Both the position numbers and the translations under genes were made by a program. From Mycobacterium lepromatosis (lineage in GTDB: Bacteria; Actinomycetota; Actinomycetes; Mycobacteriales; Mycobacteriaceae): a stretch of DNA of 64,000 nucleotides. Location of the stretch: NCBI RefSeq assembly GCF_000975265.2, contig NZ_CP083405.1, positions 2,542,001-2,606,000 on the forward strand, given 5' to 3'. Of this stretch, positions 33,563-43,208 are shown piece after piece. Under the pieces are notes generated by a model. The model had not been told where the DNA came from. It searched no databases and saw only the letters and a program-made list of their open reading frames with translations. How positions within the stretch are numbered: the first letter of the stretch is position 1; every line of letters starts with the position of its first letter.

Positions 33563-34360
33563 CTTGTCTTACCAACGGTGACATAGACGCGTTAGCCGTT
33601 ACAATCCAAGAGCACTTCTTCGACATCGATGGCGTGGTGGTACTCCAGGGCACCGACACAGTCGAAGAAGCCGCATATCTTCTCGGCCTCATTCAACAGA
33701 CACGACAACCCGTCATGTTCACGAGAACGATGCGAAGCCCCAACCTAACCAGCTACGGTGGACCCGCGAACGTTTTCACGGCGGTCAGTTCGCGACTACC
33801 TGATCGTAATGGCCGACAAAATCCATGCCGCAGCCCGGGTACACAAGGACCACACCCACCTAGCAACGTTGCATTCGAACCGCCGAAAACAGATTGGTCA
33901 TCGAAGGCAAACCTGTACTTATTAGCGGTCCACCCCGCGCGTTTCGTGGTGCTTGCTACGCATTTCGGCGCCCCTCGGATCAGCATTGTGACCATCACGC
34001 TGGACGACGACACCCCGATCAATGCCTGCGCTAATTGCTACGGACTTACCATAGCCGCATTCGGAACTGGGCATGTTCCTCCTACGCAGGTTGTCCCGAT
34101 ACTGGCGACACTGGCCATCGATGCCGGTCGTGCCTACCTCCCGCGTCGGCGTTGGCTCGATCCTGGCTCACACATACGAGTTTGCCAATGCCAAAAAGGA
34201 TCTGCGCAACTGTAGTTTGATTGACGCCGGATTTCTCAACCACTCCAAAAATAGCACTTACCAATGCATGCACTACTTGCCACGAATGCAGGCCCCACCA
34301 CCATCCGGGCCGCTTTCACCGACACAAGAGGAGAAGAGGATTCTGAAAAATATTCTTGAC
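33563..34360 (+). pseudogene. L-asparaginase-like protein, N-terminally truncated and decayed
   Basis: The plus strand reads LTNGDIDALAVTIQEHFFDI, then DGVVVLQGTDTVEEAAYLLG (the second catalytic-threonine motif of asparaginases), MRSPNLTSYGGPANVFTAV, and SIVTITLDDDTPINACANC. YGLTIAAFGTGHVPPTQVVP and fragments of the C-terminal domain continue to about 34,330. The N-terminal TTGGTIS block with the nucleophilic threonine is missing, because the gene begins at a rearrangement junction with the LigD-type remnant. Several frameshifts are also present. Confidence 0.78.
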
Positions 34361-35067
34361 CAAGCTTTTCCGACTCCAAGCAACCAGCACGTGCGTAACT
34401 CGGAACTCACTTTGGAAAGGACCTTCGATGTGGTATGCGATCACAGCGAAGACTCCCACGCAGTGTTGACCCAAATTCTTCCCAAACGTAAATGTCCGCC
34501 AGACCTACATTAATTGCCAGATTCAGCCAAATCGATCTCGTAGGCATCTGCAACAAACAGAAGAACCCGGACGCCCCAGTGTGGAGCAGGGGGTACTTGA
34601 CCAACATGGAAGCGTTCGGTGGTGAAACCGTCACCTATAACCCTGACCGCCACTAGGTGTACAATCACGTATCCACATCGCAATCGGGCTCAAGGAGCAC
34701 CGAGCCAGCGAATACAGCAGCCATCTACTCGACACGAAGGTTCAGTTTCTCACCGCAATGCTCGTTGTCGAGGTCGTCACTCCCATGATGCCCCGGTGAC
34801 CTGATGCTGAAAATCTACAGTGTCCTGCTGCTTCGCTTTGACACAACGTAGTCCCATGCCAACCAGGAGTGACCGGAAAACTTTTCTGCTAAACACAATT
34901 GGTGAGTGAAATGGAAAGATTAAGATATCCGGCGCGCCATGCTTAGGGATCAGCCTAGGCTGGCCCGCGAAACCGTCACCGGCCACCACAGCAGCCCACC
35001 ATGCGCGCATCATAAGTTATCACTCACTAGGCGGGTGGCAGACATGACTACGACCACAAGTATTTTG
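34361..35067. other. Decayed stretch, family not recognised
   Basis: Short coding-like pieces occur on both strands (for example VGQVPPAPHWGVRVLLFV on the minus strand near 34,590 and a KEHRASEYSSHLLDTKVQFL frame on the plus strand near 34,720). I cannot assign them to a family. No RNA gene was seen. Confidence 0.35.
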
Positions 35068-36311
35068 CTATCCATCGGCGTGTTTTCCCTTGGTTCCGGA
35101 AAAGAACGTACTACCGAGGCTGGTGAGTAGAAGGAAGACCATCATCAACCCGACGACACATCCCTCAACACGTGCCGCTGGTAAGCCGGCAATTATCGGC
35201 GACACCGCATCACAAATAATTTCATCCGCGCTAAATAAGGATACACGAAGCCAACTGCCCATGCAGCACACCCACGATGGCATACGTCACAGCGACAGCA
35301 ACACCCAACAGGACGGAGTCACCAGTATCCATCAATGGCATCACTACAAACGCCTAGGACAAGCCAACAACAAAGCCGTACAGCATGATACGTCGTCGAC
35401 CGAAACGGTCCGACCAGATTGCCGCCGGCACCACAAACGCGAACATCAACAAACCAGTCCAGCACACCACCACACAGGATCGAGTCTCTCAGATGACCAA
35501 GTTCGTTGCGCACGTAGTTCATCAGATAAGTCCCCGGCCAAGAAGCTCAGCGTGAATAGCCTGATCACGTAACCGGCTGTGAAAACGACCTGTCGAATCT
35601 GGATCCGGAAAAATTCGGCTATGAAGGCGCGAGGGCGGTGATATCTGCCTGCTCATCCAACTTATGGAACGCGAAAGCCGGAGTTCGGCGATGTTAATGT
35701 GCACGTAAAGAACGATAATTTCTATTATAGCACTGAGCAGAAACAACATTCGCCAACCCCAGCTTATAAGCGTGGGGCTGGTCTTTCCGTAGAGTGAAGT
35801 CGACGTCCAGTATAGCCAGGTTGGCAAGCACAAGGCCCACACCAACTCTGAGTGGGATGGCCATTTCATGGTGTAATAGTTTCCGCATTGGTCGCCTGGC
35901 GCGTGTTCGGCAACTAACCAATGCCAATCCAGCCTATTCGCCACCGAACGCTATTCCCTGCAGCAGCCGCAGCGTGAGCAAGATCAATGACGTCGGCCAC
36001 GCCGATAGTAGCCACACCGGGGAGAACACCCCACCGCCACGGTGAACAGACCCATGATCAACAACGTTGCGACCAAAGTTGCTTCCCTACCAAGACGATC
36101 ACCGAAGTGCACCAAAAAATCGCGGCTCACAGCGGTCGGGAGAAGAACACGGCAGCAAACGTTGCTAACGACGCGATTGTCGCCATTGCTGGCGCTAAGT
36201 CGACAAAGAACACGCTGGGAACACCAGAACTACTGCGGTGCCATTAGAGAAATGGAAACTGTAAAACTCGATCACGGGACCAACCAGGCTTGCCAAGGCG
36301 ACGCGCTTCAT
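35068..36311 (-). pseudogene. MHS-family metabolite:proton symporter (MFS), decayed
   Basis: Starting at ATG 36311 (MKRVALASLVGPVIEFYSF), minus-strand fragments follow the metabolite:H+ symporter pattern across frames. They read ATIASLATFAAVFFSRPL, GVGLVLANLAILDVDFTL, GWRMLFLLSAIIEIIVLYV and SPIIAGLPAARVEG, then LMMVFLLLTSLGSTFFSGTK to TAG at 35068-35070. The span, about 414 codons, is normal for the family. At least four frameshifts break it. Confidence 0.8.
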
Positions 36312-36345
36312 CGGTACATGCTACAGACGACAGTGACTGCCCCTA

Positions 36346-36394
36346 CATTGGTCCCCCCGACGGGAATAGGCATTGGTCCCCCGACGGGAATAGG
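36346..36394. repeat. Two-copy 24/25-bp tandem repeat
   Basis: Two adjacent copies, 36346-36370 and 36371-36394, run from CATTGGTCCCCC to GACGGGAATAGG and differ only by one C in the run (six against five). The repeat lies just upstream of the decayed transporter start, so it may be a promoter-region duplication. Confidence 0.9.
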
Positions 36395-37272
36395 CTGGCA
36401 CTGGGGAGAAGGCGAATTAGCGACCAAAATGAACCAACGAACTTACCCGTGATGCCACCAGTCTCGCCGATGCTGTCTAAGTCGGTTCGGTCGAACCCCG
36501 CGTATGCACCGTATGAGCCCAAAACGGAATGGTTTAGGTCCATATGCTTTCGCGGCGGCGATCAAGTCGAGCTGAGCAACCAGCGGCCGATAACCCGTTA
36601 CTTCTCTGGGCTGGTCGTGGCGGTAACCGTAGAACTGCCAAAACGCTGCGTGATGGATGCTCAAGACTTAACCATCCGGAATGTTGAAAACGAACTTCGT
36701 TGCCAGGGCGTGTGCATCCTTACTGCGCAGCAGCGTCAGCCCTGCTTCTTGGCCTGATAAGACAACTGTTGCCATTTCGGACCATGAATCGCACCGCGGC
36801 TAACCAAGCGCGGTATACCTAAAATCGTACCCACTCGTCGAACAGCACCCTCGTACGCCGTGGACCCGAAGAGCATGTCACTGACAATTGCACAAAGCAG
36901 GTTCTGGGCAGAACATCGATCCGCGCCTGGCCTCGAACGTCTTGCGTGATCTGCTCAAAGCACAAAGAATTTGAGACGCTGGCCGTTCCGGCCGCTTACG
37001 TTGCTGCTGCCCCAGCCTTGGACGGTGCAGCAGAGCAGGTCAAGCTACATAAAGCAGTGTCGTGATACATGCCGTGCGGACTGCCTAGACCGTGGAAAAC
37101 GAAGCTCGCAAGAGCTTAGTGTACTCCTAAACACCGCGGGAGAGGGCCGGGGCGGAATCGTCCAGGGGATCTCCTACAAGGACAGGCGCATAATACCAAC
37201 CACTGTGAAAACCGAGAAATTACTCGGCTAAGATGTGAAAACAACTTATAAGCACCTTTTGTTGTTATAGAC
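36395..37272. other. Non-coding/decayed stretch, nothing recognised
   Basis: Open frames in this stretch are short and lack family features on either strand. It separates the dead transporter from the dead Crp-like regulator. Confidence 0.4.
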
Positions 37273-37881
37273 ATGAATTCGGCGACTACCACACTTTTTG
37301 AGTCCGTGCAACCGCATATTCGGGCTGCGGTAAACACACAATCACACCCGGTTTTCCTTCTAACCAGGCTGGACGGTGTTCGCAGAAAGGGGAGCCTGGC
37401 GAGCAGCTCTACATCATCAAATCGGACTAAATTACCATTAGCCTTAGCTCTCCAGACAGACATGAAGACCTAATGGCCCTCCTGGGACCAGCCAAAGCGT
37501 TCGACGAGATTGCGGTTTAGACCCCAGGCCACATGACTCGACCGCGGCTGCAATCACGAAAGTGCATACGGACTGGATGGACCGCGAGTTTCCACCTGCC
37601 TTGATCGCGAAGTCAATGAACATCTGTCGATGGGTATTGGCTCGCCGTCTGCAGCACACTTAAGACGCACTGGACAATCTGATCTTCAACGATGTGCCTG
37701 ACTAGGTCGTCAAACAGCTGCTGCTGCGGTCCCAGCGATTAGGCACTCACGAAGGCCGCGCATCCCGGAGAACCGACACTTTGTTCATGGAGAGGTCACC
37801 CAACTGGCCAGTGCGTCGCACGAGGCACTAAAGGATTTCGCTAACCGAGGCCTAGACCACCTTGCGCACCAAGCCAGCTAA
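37273..37881 (+). pseudogene. Crp/FNR-family transcription regulator, decayed
   Basis: From ATG 37273 the first frame (LFESVQPHIRAAVNTQSHP) resembles the N-terminal helix of cAMP-receptor-like proteins. The cyclic-nucleotide-binding roll is recognisable across frames (KGEPGEQLYIIKSD, SSPDRHEDLMALLGPAKAF, DEIAV then TPGHMTR). The dimer helix and hinge read DNLIFNDVPD, then VVKQLLLRSQRLGTHEGRA. The helix-turn-helix is poorly preserved, and the frame ends at TAA 37879-37881. It is a second, dead Crp paralogue, not the essential crp gene. Confidence 0.72.
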
Positions 37882-38049
37882 CTGACTTAAACCACCACAA
37901 TGCCTTCGGCAGCGATGGGGCAAAGTTCTTAGCACAGAATCATTTCGCTATTTGACAAGAAGTAAGTTCACTTCTCCGCTCTGAGAATCCGTTCGGAACA
38001 GGTTCAGCGCATCAACAGCACGTTGCGGTCGACAACTGGTCAGCCTAGC

Positions 38050-38934
38050 TCAATCCAGCCGGGCGTGCAGGTCGTACCATCCGGACAAGACGACCTCCAT
38101 CGTCCAAGTGACTAAGCGCCGCCCGAACGGGCGCTTAGTGAAATTCGACACCGTGCGATGGCTGGGCATCGGGAGGAATCGTTGCAATGATCGCATCCCT
38201 TTACCACCGAAGCCCCTAACATTGTAGCGACGCTGCAGGACCTGTGCCCTCCGCACGGCCTTGTCTATCATCTCCCATCTAACGGGCAATTCTTCACCGA
38301 ATAACCCGCTGCAGTGCTCGGTAAAGTCAACGCTAGCGAAGCAACCTTCTCTGGCCGGATTAGGTGGCTTATACCTCGAGTGTTTACGCTGATCGACGTA
38401 GGCGAAACGGCGGTACCCGAGCTCCCAAAGCACCGCAAGCTCTTCAAACGCTGCGTCAAATGCACCCGCGGGGGAACTCACGCTCGATTCAATAGAGATG
38501 AAGTCCGGTAGATTGTCGGCTTGCTTCAGAGCGTGAACACAAAGCATGTCCAGCCCCTCGATGTCGACCTTGAGGTAATGGGGCACCCCAACTTCCTCAA
38601 GAACACTGACGAACGTCCGCGCAGGCACATCGATGTAGTGGTATGTCACTCCCGCCATCGACTTATTGCGCTCAATGATTGCAGGAGACATCGAAGTCCA
38701 AAGCGACTCTTCGTCACAGATAGCTAGTGGCAAGGTGCCCTCTGTCGCGGCTATAGCCTCCGGAAGGATTTGCAACTGTCCAGATTCGATCTCTGACGCG
38801 AATCGAATACGGGCGGCATCAACAAGAACGGGGTTCGCCTCAAGAGCAACAACATCAAAACCTTTGGCGAGATAGAACGCGGTGTCTTGTCCATTATGCA
38901 TGCCAACGTCGATGATCAGATTCGGACGCTTCAT
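38050..38934 (-). CDS. FkbM-family O-methyltransferase, PGL-1 sugar modification (ML2346c)
   Basis: A 294-residue SAM-dependent methyltransferase of the FkbM family. SAM motif I is LIIDVGMHNGQD (6-17), with the acidic LEANP loop (31-35). The FkbM signature VDIEGLD is at 123-129. Engineering work moving M. leprae PGL-1 genes into BCG used this gene, its neighbour and the next glycosyltransferase. The two methyltransferases are the candidates for O-methylation of the terminal glucose (3,6-di-O-methylglucose); which position this one modifies cannot be told from sequence. It is divergent from the next methyltransferase and has no strong ribosome-binding site. Confidence 0.85.
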   Translation of the reverse strand: MKRPNLIIDVGMHNGQDTAFYLAKGFDVVALEANPVLVDAARIRFASEIESGQLQILPEAIAATEGTLPLAICDEESLWTSMSPAIIERNKSMAGVTYHYIDVPARTFVSVLEEVGVPHYLKVDIEGLDMLCVHALKQADNLPDFISIESSVSSPAGAFDAAFEELAVLWELGYRRFAYVDQRKHSRYKPPNPAREGCFASVDFTEHCSGLFGEELPVRWEMIDKAVRRAQVLQRRYNVRGFGGKGMRSLQRFLPMPSHRTVSNFTKRPFGRRLVTWTMEVVLSGWYDLHARLD

Positions 38935-39291
38935 AGGGATTCATCCATAATGGGTAAATACTGTACCCTTCGCTGCCACTAATACTAGCAACCAGGTGCC
39001 TTTCGCAAGCCATGATGAACATCACATGACTGCGCGAACGCATCGCTGCTGGCCGAGTCTACCACCACCGAGGCGCCCGCCAAGGTGATAGACCTGCTTC
39101 CTTGTACGCATCGACTCCACCTAATTACAACAGGACCTAATTACAACAGGGCATTCGTGGCAGCACGCTGACGTACCAACGCACTCGGAGATACCCGGTG
39201 TGTTACGCTCTCATTAAAGATTTGGGTTCTAGTAAGCAACCTCGCTAAAACATTACATGGAATCTAGAGTGCACAGTCTGGGTGGCGAAAA
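38935..39291. other. Divergent promoter region between the two methyltransferases
   Basis: A 357-bp divergent intergenic region that should hold promoters for both methyltransferases. It is markedly AT-rich near the plus-strand gene and contains a 16-bp tandem duplication at 39119-39150. No gene is visible. Confidence 0.5.
39119..39150. repeat. Two-copy 16-bp tandem repeat
   Basis: ACCTAATTACAACAGG occurs twice in direct succession, at 39119-39134 and 39135-39150, in the divergent promoter region of the PGL-1 methyltransferase genes. Confidence 0.92.
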
Positions 39292-40269
39292 ATGGGCGCG
39301 TTGGGTGTGTCAAAAATAATATCTAAGGAAAATGTGACTATATTAGCAGCAAAAATTAATTGGATGCTTCGATGTCTTGTATTTTTGTTCCGTTTCGGGC
39401 TTGTATTTTTATTCCATTCAGGTATAGTACGTCCTATCATTATATGGCACGGATTTGCAGGATTATTGCGCTATTTTCTGGTCAAGCATGGCGTTCCATC
39501 CGGTACAGCAAAACACCTAGCTAAGATTCATGCCGAATTCGAAGAACAAGCGGCTCAGGGACAGTTCAAAGAACTATACTTCGATATGACCGATCGAAAT
39601 ATTGTCGTGTGGAGTGATACCTTTTCAAGGGTCTTCGATCGTAAGAAACCTGTACGGATCCTCGAAATCGGAGCATGGGAAGGCCGATCAACCCTATTCT
39701 TACTGACCTATTTTACCCAAGGGCACTTGACAGCCGTGGACACATGGGCCGGTAGCGATGAACACCAGCACAATGCACCATCGGATTTGCGAAGCCTCGA
39801 AGCCCGTTTTGATAGCAATCTAACTCCTTGCGCAGCGCGGTTAACCAAGCGTAAGGGATCGTCGTTGCATGTGTTGCCTCAACTACTCGAAGAAGAACAG
39901 AAATTTGATGTGATTTATGTGGATGGATCGCATTTTGGTGACGACGTTTTAGCAGATGGGATCACCGCCTGGCGCCTGTTAGAGAAGGGCGGGATACTTA
40001 TTTTCGATGACTTTTTATGGCCCGGCTACCCACGCGCGCGAGCCAATCCCGCATGGGCGATCAACTTATTTTTGAAGTACCACGCAGGTGAGTATAAAAT
40101 TCTGAATATTTCCTATCAAGTGATTTTACAGAAAAAATTAGTATTTAATGACCGCGTAATAACTTCCCTCGCCACAGGTCAGTACAACGACCGTCGTCGA
40201 TTTACTAAGGAGTTCATAAATAATTTAAATTCAACCAGTCAAGTTATGAGCGGAAAATTCGATCACTAA
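39292..40269 (+). CDS. Class I SAM methyltransferase with hydrophobic N-terminus, PGL-1 sugar modification (ML2347)
   Basis: A 325-residue protein. Residues about 28-65 are strongly hydrophobic, suggesting membrane association. The SAM domain has motif I LEIGAWEG (124-131), D150, and the metal-dependent O-methyltransferase signature VDGSH (210-214) with the DD pair at 239-240, resembling macrocin-O-methyltransferase-type sugar enzymes. With the divergent FkbM gene and the following glycosyltransferase it belongs to the PGL-1 set, probably acting on the terminal glucose. Codon use and base composition are clearly AT-richer than the neighbours, most strongly in the first 200 bp (about one third GC), suggesting horizontal acquisition. 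Confidence 0.85.
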   Translation: MGALGVSKIISKENVTILAAKINWMLRCLVFLFRFGLVFLFHSGIVRPIIIWHGFAGLLRYFLVKHGVPSGTAKHLAKIHAEFEEQAAQGQFKELYFDMTDRNIVVWSDTFSRVFDRKKPVRILEIGAWEGRSTLFLLTYFTQGHLTAVDTWAGSDEHQHNAPSDLRSLEARFDSNLTPCAARLTKRKGSSLHVLPQLLEEEQKFDVIYVDGSHFGDDVLADGITAWRLLEKGGILIFDDFLWPGYPRARANPAWAINLFLKYHAGEYKILNISYQVILQKKLVFNDRVITSLATGQYNDRRRFTKEFINNLNSTSQVMSGKFDH

Positions 40270-40459
40270 AGCGACGGCGTTGACATGAGCTGATACAATA
40301 GCTGTGCCCCTGGCAGTACAAAACATATAGACGTTGATAGCCGCACTCTCATCTGTGGATGCTGAAAAATTTAATACTCCGATTAGCCTGTGGCAATGTG
40401 CCATTGGTACCCACAACGCACACGAATCACTGAATTACGTGAAAGCACTGAGAAAATAA

Positions 40460-41725
40460 ATGAAATTTACTTTGGCTGCTAGCGGGTCTCGCGGTGATGT
40501 CGAGCCGTTCGCCGCGCTCGGTGTGGAATTGCAGCGCCGAGGCCATGAAGTTCGCATTGGTGTCCCCCCTGATTTGCTTCGCTTCGTCACGTCAGCCGGG
40601 CTGGCCGCGGTCGCCTACGGGCCGGATACCCAAGAGTTTCTGGCCCACGATGCCTATAGTCAATGGCGCCAATGGTGGAAAATTCGGCCGCCGATCAAAG
40701 CTCTGCAACAACTCCGCCAGGCATGGACGGACATGGCGGCGGACTTGAAGTCACTGGCAGACGGAGCCGACCTGGTGATGACGGGCGTGGTCTATCAGGG
40801 GATCGTCGCCAACGTCGCTGAGTACTACGGCATTCCATTTGGAGTGCTGCATTTCTTTCCCGCGCGGGTCAACGGCCAAATCATTCCTAGCCTGCCATCG
40901 CCGTTAAATCGCGCTATGCTCGCGGCGGTCTGGAGAGCACATTGGCTCTTAGCGAAAAAACCCGAAGATGCTCAGCGCCGTGAACTAGGCCTGCCGAAAG
41001 CAAGCTCACTCTCGACGCGACGGATCGTGAAACGAGGGGCGCTCGAGATTCAGGCCTATGACGAGCTCTGCTTTCCTGGGTTGGCCGCGGAATGGGTAAA
41101 ATACGGTGACCGCAGGCCCTTCGTTGGTGCACTAACCCTAGAGTTACCGACGGCCGCCGACAATGAGGTCTTGTCGTGGATAGCTTCCGGGACACCGCCA
41201 ATCTACTTCGGCTTCGGCAGCATGCCAATCGTATCACCAACCGATACGGTCGCGATGATTGCCGCAGCCTGTGCGGAGTTAGGGGAACGCGCGTTAATTT
41301 CCGTTAGACCTAAGGACTTAACCCAGGTGCCAAAGTTTGATCACGTCAAAATAGTGACATCAGTAAGTCATGCGGCCGTATTTCCCGCCTGCCGCGCAGT
41401 CGTGCACCATGGTGGCGCCGGAACCACGGCCGCAACCCTGCGGGCCGGAGTCCCAACACTGATCCTCTGGATTTTTATCGAACAGCCGGTCTGGGCAGCT
41501 CAGATCAAGCGACTGAAAGTCGGTTCAGGCCGGCGATTCTCCGTCACCACCCAAAGGTCACTGGTCGCCGACCTCCGCACGATCCTTGCCCCGCAGTACG
41601 CTACCCGAGCCCGCGAGGTCGCGAATCGGATGAGCAAACCTGACGAAAGCGTTAACGCTGCTGCGAATCTATTGGAAGACAAGGCCAGACGAAATAAATC
41701 CAGCACTCGGCATCGCGACTGTTGA
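40460..41725 (+). CDS. Glycosyltransferase of phenolic glycolipid synthesis (ML2348, Rv2962c-like)
   Basis: A 421-residue GT1/GT-B glycosyltransferase of the antibiotic/sterol glucosyltransferase type. The N-terminal acceptor domain starts FTLAASGSRGDVEPFAALG. The C-terminal nucleotide-sugar domain carries IYFGFGSM and the donor-binding HHGGAGTTAATLRAGVP beginning at H316. It probably adds one of the three PGL-1 sugars to the phenolphthiocerol dimycocerosate core, using a dTDP- or UDP-sugar; donor and step cannot be fixed from sequence alone. It lies 190 bp after the AT-rich methyltransferase but has ordinary mycobacterial composition, and it converges on papA5. Confidence 0.88.
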   Translation: MKFTLAASGSRGDVEPFAALGVELQRRGHEVRIGVPPDLLRFVTSAGLAAVAYGPDTQEFLAHDAYSQWRQWWKIRPPIKALQQLRQAWTDMAADLKSLADGADLVMTGVVYQGIVANVAEYYGIPFGVLHFFPARVNGQIIPSLPSPLNRAMLAAVWRAHWLLAKKPEDAQRRELGLPKASSLSTRRIVKRGALEIQAYDELCFPGLAAEWVKYGDRRPFVGALTLELPTAADNEVLSWIASGTPPIYFGFGSMPIVSPTDTVAMIAAACAELGERALISVRPKDLTQVPKFDHVKIVTSVSHAAVFPACRAVVHHGGAGTTAATLRAGVPTLILWIFIEQPVWAAQIKRLKVGSGRRFSVTTQRSLVADLRTILAPQYATRAREVANRMSKPDESVNAAANLLEDKARRNKSSTRHRDC

Positions 41726-41864
41726 GGTCCGTTTCCGGCAACCACTCAGACGCCAGTCGGAGGCATCGCAGTGCTCAAGCCCAGGAAGCTGCAAAAAGGG
41801 TTTCCAATGACCAAAACAGGTCGTCACACAGAAATGACCCCGGCGACCCCGGGTGCAAACCATT

Positions 41865-41879
41865 ATCTACAGCTGTAGA
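41865..41879. repeat. 14-bp perfect palindrome between convergent genes
   Basis: TCTACAGCTGTAGA at about 41866-41879 is self-complementary and sits in the 163-bp gap between the convergent glycosyltransferase and papA5 genes, ten bases from the papA5 stop. It may be part of a bidirectional terminator or mark a rearrangement junction. Confidence 0.85.
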
Positions 41880-41888
41880 CACTACACA

Positions 41889-43160
41889 TCACTCCATAAT
41901 CCAGCCGTACTCCGAGGGAACAGCGCACAGCAGGGAACGTATTACCTCGAGAGCCTTTTCCGGTTTCTCGATATGTCCGTGATGCTCGATGATCAGTTGT
42001 CCTTCGTAGACGCCACAGGAGTAGAGATCCAGCGGGACACTAATCGAACAATAGAATCGGCCCTGAATGTCTTCAATCGTAAGACCCGGCGGTGTGCGCA
42101 TCGTTGGGAACGCAGTGGCATCAGTGCAGAAGACAAGGGGGGGCAGACCGGGCGGAGTTCCTTCGAATGCCGTACCAAAGTGCAGACCCGACTGCTGAAC
42201 CACGCCGTTGGCCAAGTCAGCCCGAAGTGTGGCAACGATATCGGTTGCCAAATCAACGATGTCGGTGTCCGGTCCGATCTCAGCGAGGTAGCCCGCCGCC
42301 CCGAGTAAGTTGGTACTTTCGGTCGGGGCTACCGGAGGGGCAAGAACATATCGCAAATCGACGGGATAAACGTAGGGAATCGGGACATGCGGGGTTTCGC
42401 GGAGTCGCCACTCGGCCAGCAGAATGGCCGCCGCTACCACTGCGTTGATACTGAGCCGATGTTCACGACCGAACGCCGCGAGATCCGATGTCTCCTGCTT
42501 GGTGAACCAGAGTCTGGTGACCGGAACGGCTTGGGGCAATCCAGGCTTCGCGAGGACAGCCGGCGTTCCAGTGGCAGGAAGATCATAAGCATACATAACC
42601 GACATAAAACGCTCAGCTCCCGAAAGGCCGTGTTTCTTGATACCCCGCTGTTGTAGGACGGCCTCCATCGACAGTGGTGTGGCCTGTGGGATTATCGGTC
42701 CAGGGTCACCAGTAGTCACCACGTCGGTGTAGCGGGAGAACAGCTCATCGACCAGAACGGCCCCATGGTGACCATCGGCCATGCTGTGATGAATATAGAG
42801 TACGAGCTCGCCCGCTCCCTCACGACGGGTAAGTCGCAGATTCAATAGTGAAACGCTCTGATCGAGCCGCGTTTCGGACTGTATTTCACTACCACCCGAC
42901 TGCACCCCGTTAGTAGCATCAACGACACAGATCCCAGGGTGGAGCAGGTCGTCGGCAACGAGGTTCCAACCGCCATCACAACTTGCCTCAAGATGACTGG
43001 CCAAAACTGGATGGGCCTGCACGAGCGCGTCGAAGGCCTCCGACAGAGCATCGACCTCGAGAACACCGCGCAGCTGGATTGTCATAGACGTGAAAACTTC
43101 GTATTGCGCGAAAACTTCCTCACTGTGCGACAGCTTTCGGATCACAGATCCGGCAAACAC
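41889..43160 (-). CDS. papA5: Phthiocerol diester synthase (acyltransferase PapA5)
   Basis: Transfers mycocerosic acids from the Mas synthase to the two hydroxyls of phthiocerol or phenolphthiocerol, finishing PDIM and PGL cores. Of 423 residues, the condensation-domain-type catalytic motif HHxxxDG is HHSMADG (124-130). C-terminal elements include VYPVDLRYVLAPP and the latch region QGRFYCSISVPLDLYSCGVY. The start is GTG 43160, with GGGAG upstream. It lies 48 nt after drrC in the pps-drr-papA5 operon and is intact. Confidence 0.96.
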   Translation of the reverse strand: MFAGSVIRKLSHSEEVFAQYEVFTSMTIQLRGVLEVDALSEAFDALVQAHPVLASHLEASCDGGWNLVADDLLHPGICVVDATNGVQSGGSEIQSETRLDQSVSLLNLRLTRREGAGELVLYIHHSMADGHHGAVLVDELFSRYTDVVTTGDPGPIIPQATPLSMEAVLQQRGIKKHGLSGAERFMSVMYAYDLPATGTPAVLAKPGLPQAVPVTRLWFTKQETSDLAAFGREHRLSINAVVAAAILLAEWRLRETPHVPIPYVYPVDLRYVLAPPVAPTESTNLLGAAGYLAEIGPDTDIVDLATDIVATLRADLANGVVQQSGLHFGTAFEGTPPGLPPLVFCTDATAFPTMRTPPGLTIEDIQGRFYCSISVPLDLYSCGVYEGQLIIEHHGHIEKPEKALEVIRSLLCAVPSEYGWIME

Positions 43161-43208
43161 CTCAAGACTCCCAACTGGTCACCACACCCGGGGCCACCAC
43201 ATATTGCG

